Shown here piece after piece: positions 58,801-64,000 of a DNA stretch of 64,000 nt (its first letter is position 1; each line of letters starts with the position of its first letter). Made by a program: the position numbers and the translations under genes. This DNA comes from Alcaligenaceae bacterium. Its GTDB lineage: Bacteria; Pseudomonadota; Gammaproteobacteria; Burkholderiales; Burkholderiaceae_B. The notes below the pieces were generated by a model. That model was not told the origin of the DNA. It saw only the letters and a list, made by a program, of their open reading frames with translations, and did not search any database. Location: positions 1 to 64,000 of the forward strand of contig JACCES010000003.1 in assembly GCA_013416455.1 (NCBI GenBank), in the 5' to 3' direction.

Positions 58801-59505
58801 ATGATGACGAACCTAAGAGCAGGCCCCGCCGCCCGGGCACGCCCCTCCTCTTCGCCCGAACGGCCCCGCGAGCGCCTGCTGGCCCACGGCCCCGAAGTTC
58901 TCACGTCCGCCGAATTGCTGGCCATCATTCTGCGCACCGGCATCAAGGGCTGCGATGCCGTCACGCTCAGCCACCGCCTGATCAGCCATTGCGGCGGGCT
59001 GAACGGCCTGCTGGCCTCGAACGCCGCGACCCTGCTGACACTGCCCGGCCTGGGCAGGGCGAAAGCCTGCGAGATCCTCGCCATCAACGAGCTCAGCCGG
59101 CGCGCCCTCGAAGAAGAACTGCGTGTCGGTGAAACGCTGGATCAGGCGGCGCGCGTCAAGCGGTACTGCACCGCCCTTCTGGCCCATCTGGATATCGAGC
59201 ATTGCGTGGCGCTGTATCTGGACAGCCGCTTCCGCCTGATCGACTGCGAAGAAATATCGCGCGGGACACTCAGCCAGTCTTCGGTCTATCCCCGCGAAGT
59301 CGTCAAGGCGGCCCTGCGGCACCATGCCGCGGCCATCATCCTGGCCCACAACCACCCGTCCGGAGTGGCCGAACCCAGCCAGGCCGACATCGCCCTGACC
59401 CACCACCTGCGCAAGGCGCTGGCCCTGGTCGATATAAGGCTGCTCGACCACCTGATCGTGACCCGCAATACGACGATATCGCTGGCCGAGCGGGGCGCCC
59501 TGTGA
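58801..59505 (+). CDS. radC: RadC (JAMM/MPN-family) protein
   Basis: The 234-residue protein has an N-terminal helix-hairpin-helix region (PGLGRAKACEILAINEL near residue 82) and the JAMM metal site ILAHNHPSGVAEPSQAD near residue 180. The RadC name is historical, as a repair role has been questioned; a DNA-associated metalloprotease or nuclease role is possible. It is divergent from fkpB by 49 bases. Confidence 0.94.
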   Translation: MMTNLRAGPAARARPSSSPERPRERLLAHGPEVLTSAELLAIILRTGIKGCDAVTLSHRLISHCGGLNGLLASNAATLLTLPGLGRAKACEILAINELSRRALEEELRVGETLDQAARVKRYCTALLAHLDIEHCVALYLDSRFRLIDCEEISRGTLSQSSVYPREVVKAALRHHAAAIILAHNHPSGVAEPSQADIALTHHLRKALALVDIRLLDHLIVTRNTTISLAERGAL

Positions 59506-59513
59506 GCCGCCGG

Positions 59514-60479
59514 CTACTGGACCTCCAGGCCGGCCTTGCGAATCACGTCGCCCCAATAGAGCAGCTGGCTCTTCGTATAGTCGCCCAGTTCATCCCGGGA
59601 AGACATTTCAATGGCCATGCCGGCGTCCTCCGCCCTTTCCCGAATGTCTTTCCGCTCCAGAACCTTGCTCACCTCGGCATGCAATTTCTCCAGCACGGGG
59701 TCGGGGGTCCCGGCCGGCGCATACAAGGCGAACCACGAATCGAGCGTGTAGTCCTTCAGGCCGGCTTCGGCGGCCGTGGGCACATCCGGTATGGTGGACA
59801 GCCGCTGTTCTCCCGTGACCGCCAGCGCCTTGATCTGCTTCTGCTTGATCTGGCCCATGACCCCGGCCGGGCTCGTGATGTAAAGGTCGACCTGATTCGA
59901 AATGAGATCCACCACCGCTCCGCCCGCTCCCTTGTATGGGATGTGCACCATGTCCACCCCCGTTTGCTGTTTCAGCAATTCCCCGGACAAATGGGGCACT
60001 GAACCGTTGCCGGAGGAAGCATAATTCAGTTTCCCGGGATTCTTGCGCGCATAATCGACCAGCTCCTGCACGCTGTTGGCGGGAACCTGATTGGCAGTGA
60101 CGATGACCTGTGGCGCGCGTGACACCATCGTAATCGGGGCCAGTTGCCCGACCGGATCAATGGCGGCCGATTTGTAAAGATGCGGATTCGCCACCAAGAA
60201 GCCGTTATACGCAAACAGCAAGGTATAGCCGTCGGCATTCGCATTCGCCACGTAAGTGTTTCCGATATTGCCCGAGGCCCCCGCCTTGTTCTCGATCACC
60301 ACGGGAACCCCCAAGGACTTCGACAATGGCTCGGCGATCAGTCTCGCCAGAAAATCGATGGACCCCCCCGGTTGGGATGGCACCACCAGCATGACCGGTT
60401 TCACAGGGTAGGCGCCGGCCACGACCGCATGGCCGGCAAACGTCAACGCCACCGCCGCGGCAATCAGAATTTTTTTCAT
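59514..60479 (-). CDS. Bug/TctC-family solute-binding protein, third copy
   Basis: The 321-residue protein has a cleavable signal (residues 1-22) and the Bug pattern MLVVPSQPGGSIDFLARLIA near residue 29, VIENKAGASGNIGNT near residue 62 and MVHIPYKGAGGAVVD near residue 171. It is more distant from the other two Bug proteins than they are from each other. The start at 60479 has GGAG upstream. It is the last gene of the module with the CoA-transferase and CitE-like lyase genes, so its ligand is probably their substrate. Confidence 0.92.
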   Translation of the reverse strand: MKKILIAAAVALTFAGHAVVAGAYPVKPVMLVVPSQPGGSIDFLARLIAEPLSKSLGVPVVIENKAGASGNIGNTYVANANADGYTLLFAYNGFLVANPHLYKSAAIDPVGQLAPITMVSRAPQVIVTANQVPANSVQELVDYARKNPGKLNYASSGNGSVPHLSGELLKQQTGVDMVHIPYKGAGGAVVDLISNQVDLYITSPAGVMGQIKQKQIKALAVTGEQRLSTIPDVPTAAEAGLKDYTLDSWFALYAPAGTPDPVLEKLHAEVSKVLERKDIRERAEDAGMAIEMSSRDELGDYTKSQLLYWGDVIRKAGLEVQ

Positions 60480-60583
60480 CTCTTGTCTCCTCAATATTCC
60501 ATTGTTTTTGTGTGCGTACACTGCTGTTCTTGCCTATACACCACTGTTTAAACACCTGCGGAACCACGCGGCTGAATGCGGGC

Positions 60584-61816
60584 TCACAGCACCCCCTGTT
60601 CACGAAGCGCATCCAACTGCTCCGCGCTCAACCCCAGCCGGCCCTGGTAGATCTCTTCGTTGTGCGCACCCAGCGCCGGCCCCAGGGATTCGACACACCC
60701 CGGCGTGCGGGAAAGCTTGGCCACGACGCCAGGGACCTTGAGACTTCCCACACGGCTGTCAAGGACGGGCAGAATCGCCTGCCGGGCATGGTATTGCGGC
60801 TCCTGGAAAATATCGGCCACGTTGTAAAGCAGGCTGCAAGGCACCTCGCCCTGCCGGCAACGCTCCAGTATCCGCGCCGAGGGCGCGGACCCTGTCCATT
60901 GCGCAACCATGGCATTGACCTCGTCCCTCCGAGCATCTCGATCCGGGATGGTGAGGTACCGCGGGTCGCCGCTCAGCTCCGGCCGGCCCATGACGGCGCA
61001 TAGACGCTCGAACATCTTGTCGTTCGAGCAGGCGATGGCCACCCATTTGCCGTCGGAGCATTGATAATGGCTGTGCGGGACGATATTCACCGTGTCGGCG
61101 CCGAGAGGCTCCCGGACGATTCCATATCGGTCGAATGCGGGCACCATTTCGTCCATCATGCGGAATATGGATTCAAACAAGGCTACGTCCACGACCTGCC
61201 CGCGCCCGCTCGCATCCCGTTCCCGCAAAGCCATCATGACGCCCAGCGCTCCGAACAGGCCCGACGAATAGTCGGCCAGTGAGGTCGATCCCGGCAGCAC
61301 GGGCGTTCCACCCGGCTCGCGGGCGAGATAGGCCAGCCCCCCGAAAGCGTGCGCTATCCTGGCGAATCCCGGGTGGCTGCTCAAGGGCCCCGTCTGGCCA
61401 TAGCCGCTGACCCGGAGCATGACCAGGCGTGGATTGTCGCGGGACAGCTCTTCATATCCGAGGCCCCATCTTTCCATGGTGCCCGGCCGGAAGTTCTCGA
61501 TGACCACATCCGCCGTGGCCGCCAATTTCCGGAACAATCGCGCACCCTCTTCGGAACGAAGGTTCAGCGTGACGGACTTCCGGTTCCTCGCCTCGCTGAG
61601 CCAAGTCAGTGAGTCCCCGCATTCCGACAGCTTTCCAAAACTCCGCAGCGGATCCCCCTTGAGGGGCTCTTCCACCTTGAGAACCTCGGCGCCATACTCA
61701 GCCAGCAGGCTCGCGCAAAACGGGCCGGCGATGAAGGTTGCAAGGTCCACGACCTTGACGCCCGCAAGCGGCAGGCTAGCGCCGGGAGAGGCGCCGTCAA
61801 TGCTGACCTTATTCAT
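60584..61816 (-). CDS. CaiB/BaiF-family CoA-transferase
   Basis: The 410-residue class-III CoA-transferase has GVKVVDLATFIAGPFCASLL at the N-terminus, GAEVLKVEEPLKGDPLR, and the catalytic Asp in GSTSLADYSSGLFG near residue 172. It overlaps the CitE-like lyase gene by eight bases. The pair suggests CoA activation of a malate-type acid (malate, citramalate) followed by cleavage of its CoA ester. Confidence 0.9.
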   Translation of the reverse strand: MNKVSIDGASPGASLPLAGVKVVDLATFIAGPFCASLLAEYGAEVLKVEEPLKGDPLRSFGKLSECGDSLTWLSEARNRKSVTLNLRSEEGARLFRKLAATADVVIENFRPGTMERWGLGYEELSRDNPRLVMLRVSGYGQTGPLSSHPGFARIAHAFGGLAYLAREPGGTPVLPGSTSLADYSSGLFGALGVMMALRERDASGRGQVVDVALFESIFRMMDEMVPAFDRYGIVREPLGADTVNIVPHSHYQCSDGKWVAIACSNDKMFERLCAVMGRPELSGDPRYLTIPDRDARRDEVNAMVAQWTGSAPSARILERCRQGEVPCSLLYNVADIFQEPQYHARQAILPVLDSRVGSLKVPGVVAKLSRTPGCVESLGPALGAHNEEIYQGRLGLSAEQLDALREQGVL

Positions 61817-62798
61817 CGATACCCGCCTGCCCCGCGATCAGGGCGGCACGTTGACGCACATTGGCCGCCAGCTTCACGTGGGCCATGTCGATCAGTTCAC
61901 CATCCAGATTGGCGGCGCCACGCCCTTGAGCCATGGCCTGCTCCATCGCCCGCGCGACCCGCTGCGCCCAAGCCACGCGTTCGCCCGAAGGCGTGAATGC
62001 CGCATTTGCCAGTTCGAGTTGCGAAGGATGGATGGCCCACTTGCCCTCGAACCCCAGCGCACGGGCCCGAAAAGCGGACGCCCTGTAGCCATCATGGTCG
62101 GAAAAATCGACGTATGGCCCATCGATGGGACGTAGCCCATACGCTCTGCATACCGTGGCGATGCGGGACTGCGCATAATGCCACTGATTGGCGTAGTAGG
62201 CCGCCGCCTGGGCCGGATCAGCCGCCACCACGGCATAGTCCGCATTGACGCTGCCCATCTTCCGGTCCGACGTCTGCATGTCTATCAGGTAGTCGCCCAC
62301 ACCGAAAATCAACGCCTCCAGCCTGGGAGACGCCTGAGCGATCCTCGAGGCATTCACCATCCCCAGCGCCGTTTCGATCAGCGCTTCGATCCCCACCCGC
62401 TTCTTCCTGCCCACCGCAAGCTCGATGCCGTTCAGCAGCGTTTCGACAAACGTGATGTCGCTGGGCAGCCCCGCCTTCGGCAGCATGATCAGGTCCAGAC
62501 GCGGACATTGTTCGACGATGTCGACGATATCCCTGTATCCCCAGGGACTGTCCAGGCCGTTGACCCTGACCGTCAGAATCTTGTCGCCCCAGTCGAGATC
62601 ATTGATGGCCTGTATCGCCATGCCGCGCGCCCTGGTTTTCTCGGAAGGCGATACGGCATCCTCCAGATCCAGAAAGACCTCGTCGGCAATCCCCTTGGCC
62701 GCCTTCTCGAAAAACGCCTCGGACGTGGCGGGGACCGCGAGACAAGAGCGCTGCACCCGGACTTCTGGATGCTCGCCGGAGATGGAAAACTGTGACAT
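61809..62798 (-). CDS. CitE-like (HpcH/HpaI family) CoA-ester lyase
   Basis: The 329-residue TIM-barrel protein has VQRSCLAVPATSEAFFEKAA near residue 15, DEVFLDLEDAVSPSEKTRAR near residue 39 (metal and CoA region), RVNGLDSPWGYRDI near residue 77 and IEALIETALGMVNA near residue 138 (metal Glu). Members cleave malyl-, methylmalyl- or citramalyl-CoA to acetyl-CoA or a homologue and an oxoacid. With the CoA-transferase gene downstream it would complete a two-step route. GAGG precedes its start. It is divergent from a LysR gene. Confidence 0.88.
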   Translation of the reverse strand: MSQFSISGEHPEVRVQRSCLAVPATSEAFFEKAAKGIADEVFLDLEDAVSPSEKTRARGMAIQAINDLDWGDKILTVRVNGLDSPWGYRDIVDIVEQCPRLDLIMLPKAGLPSDITFVETLLNGIELAVGRKKRVGIEALIETALGMVNASRIAQASPRLEALIFGVGDYLIDMQTSDRKMGSVNADYAVVAADPAQAAAYYANQWHYAQSRIATVCRAYGLRPIDGPYVDFSDHDGYRASAFRARALGFEGKWAIHPSQLELANAAFTPSGERVAWAQRVARAMEQAMAQGRGAANLDGELIDMAHVKLAANVRQRAALIAGQAGIDE

Positions 62799-62935
62799 AA
62801 CGATGTGTCCTCTTCAGTAAAAGACGTCTGCTGTTCGTCGAGAAGCCAAGTTATCAAGGACGATAATTAAAGTAAATTCAATTAAATTGTCAGATGATCC
62901 TGATTTTCTTAATTGATGAACCCAGGGAATGATCC

Positions 62936-63865
62936 ATGCGTCCGAACCTCAAGCTCTTCAATGCTTTCCTGATCGTCGCGGAGACCGGAAGCGTGCGCAA
63001 TGCCGCCGACAAGGCCAGCCGGTCGGATTCCGCCATCAGCATGCAAATCAAGCAGCTTGAGGCGCAACTGGGCACACAGTTGTTCCACAGAACAGGCCGC
63101 AAACTGGAATTGACGGTTGCGGGCAGACAATTGCTGGTTCATGTACGCCAGGCCATGCAGCAAGTGGATCGAGGCCTGCGTCAACTCAAGCAAGGTCTGG
63201 ATCTGGAGCGCGGAAACGTCGTGATGGGCTGTTCGCCGACGATCGCCGCCACTCGCCTGCCGCAGGTCCTGTCCGCTTTCTCTGAACGGTATCCGGGTAT
63301 CGAACTGCTCATACGTGAATTGACGCTGGCCGAACAGCTCGAGTGTCTGCGCCAGGGCACTGTGGACTTCTGCCTGGGCCCCGCCTTCCTGCATGCGACG
63401 ACGGACATCCTGTTCGAATACGTCGTGCACGATCAGATATACGCATTGCTTCCGGCCGACATGGCGCCGAAGGGCAGAACCACGCTGACCCTTGCCGAAT
63501 ACACCATGTTCCCCGCCTTGATGCTATCCAACGATTCCGGCCTGCGGCCAATGATGGATGAAGCCCTGCGTTGTGCCGGCCTATCGCTCAAACTGCGGTG
63601 CGAAGCCCGGCAGATCTCGACCTTGATCGCCATGGTCCGCAACGGAATGGGCGCGGCCCTGCTTCCCCGGATAGCGCTCGACGACCTGGCGGACGAGCGG
63701 TCGACCGCCTTGCGCGTCACCCATCCAGACATGGAGAGGAGCCTGGGGATACTCTCCATGAGAAATGAAATCCCGGCTCCCGCCGCGCAAGCCCTGCAGC
63801 ACATGATCCGGGAAATGCTGCCTCGGACCAAGGCGTCTGAGTCCATCGTCCGCGGACAGGAATGA
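62936..63865 (+). CDS. LysR-family transcriptional regulator
   Basis: The 309-residue regulator has the HTH at residues 1-60 (LKLFNAFLIVAETGSVRNAA, then DSAISMQIKQLEAQLGTQLF) and an effector domain from about residue 92 (VVMGCSPTIAATRLPQVLSA). It is divergent from the lyase-CoA-transferase-Bug operon with 137 AT-rich bases between, so it most likely regulates that operon. The start at 62936 has AGGGAA upstream. Confidence 0.9.
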   Translation: MRPNLKLFNAFLIVAETGSVRNAADKASRSDSAISMQIKQLEAQLGTQLFHRTGRKLELTVAGRQLLVHVRQAMQQVDRGLRQLKQGLDLERGNVVMGCSPTIAATRLPQVLSAFSERYPGIELLIRELTLAEQLECLRQGTVDFCLGPAFLHATTDILFEYVVHDQIYALLPADMAPKGRTTLTLAEYTMFPALMLSNDSGLRPMMDEALRCAGLSLKLRCEARQISTLIAMVRNGMGAALLPRIALDDLADERSTALRVTHPDMERSLGILSMRNEIPAPAAQALQHMIREMLPRTKASESIVRGQE

Positions 63866-64000
63866 ATAAGCTTGCACTCCCTGTGCCTCCATGAAAGCCG
63901 GTCCAGAATGCGGTCCGATCCGATATGGGGTTCAATCCGATTCAGTTGACTTGCGCAGCCAGCCACCGCACAGTAAAATGCCGAGTTACCCACGGATACG

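Noticed and set aside
1-64000. CRISPR arrays, rRNA genes or further tRNA genes
   Set aside because: No regularly spaced repeats and no rRNA-like sequence were seen; only one cloverleaf (tRNA-Thr) could be identified.

Overview
The window looks like chromosome of a GC-rich beta-proteobacterium of the Alcaligenaceae (Bordetella/Achromobacter/Pusillimonas type). The basis is three tripartite-type 'Bug' solute-binding proteins, many LysR regulators, several CaiB/BaiF CoA-transferases and acyl-CoA dehydrogenases, and overall codon use. No rRNA or species-diagnostic gene is present, so the assignment is an inference.

Layout. 1-3.2 kb: the end of an IS3-type insertion sequence that has cut off a Tat-exported alpha/beta hydrolase, a divergent LysR regulator, and a MarR/membrane-protein pair with a clear operator. 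3.4-9.2 kb: an unusual cbb3-like terminal oxidase operon (CcoS-CcoN fusion, CcoO-like and small cytochromes c, SCO protein, membrane protein) divergent from a MocR-type regulator, with an intergenic region full of palindromes and repeats. 9.7-20.0 kb: a catabolic cluster in which three consecutive reaction types are each encoded by two adjacent paralogues (two acyl-CoA dehydrogenases, two CaiB/BaiF subunits, two MaoC-like hydratase subunits), plus a Bug receptor, an HMG-CoA-lyase-like enzyme and an MmgE/PrpD protein. A MITE-like element sits in the middle. 20.0-23.3 kb: a LysR regulator, a second Bug protein and a dienelactone-hydrolase family protein. 23.9-25.9 kb: arsR-arsC-acr3 arsenic resistance. 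26-30 kb: small envelope/unknown genes and a chemoreceptor.

31.2-41.4 kb: a second catabolic operon under an IclR regulator: CoA-transferase, acyl-CoA dehydrogenase, SsuABC/TauABC-like ABC importer, isocitrate-lyase-superfamily lyase, LeuC/LeuD-like dehydratase pair, TauD-like dioxygenase, SMP-30-like lactonase. The lyase plus LeuCD-type pair resembles the dimethylmaleate hydratase/dimethylmalate lyase pair known from nicotinate fermentation, so a substituted C4-dicarboxylate route is suggested. 41.4-44.5 kb: an I78-type inhibitor lipoprotein and two AI-2E family membrane proteins.

44.5-49.1 kb: tRNA-Thr(CGT) with a 4.5-kb collapsed siphophage-type prophage bounded by 26-bp direct repeats. 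It keeps an integrase N-terminus fused by deletion to an antisense tape-measure N-terminus, a tail-assembly-chaperone gene with a lambda G/GT-type GGGAAAG slippery heptamer, a RelE-type toxin-antitoxin cargo, an ASCH-like fragment and an AlpA-like gene beside attR. 49.2-59.5 kb: housekeeping and membrane genes (PACE transporter, MFS transporter, chemoreceptor, DUF945 protein, hydroxypyruvate isomerase-like protein, ispH, FKBP, radC). 59.5-63.9 kb: a third small catabolic module (Bug, CaiB/BaiF, CitE-like lyase) divergent from a LysR regulator.

The best candidates for an undescribed system are the paired-subunit CoA-thioester pathway (9.7-20 kb), in which one CaiB partner has lost its catalytic Asp and one dehydrogenase has a degenerate active-site motif, and the CcoS-CcoN fusion oxidase. 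All functions are read from sequence motifs only; no database search was run.
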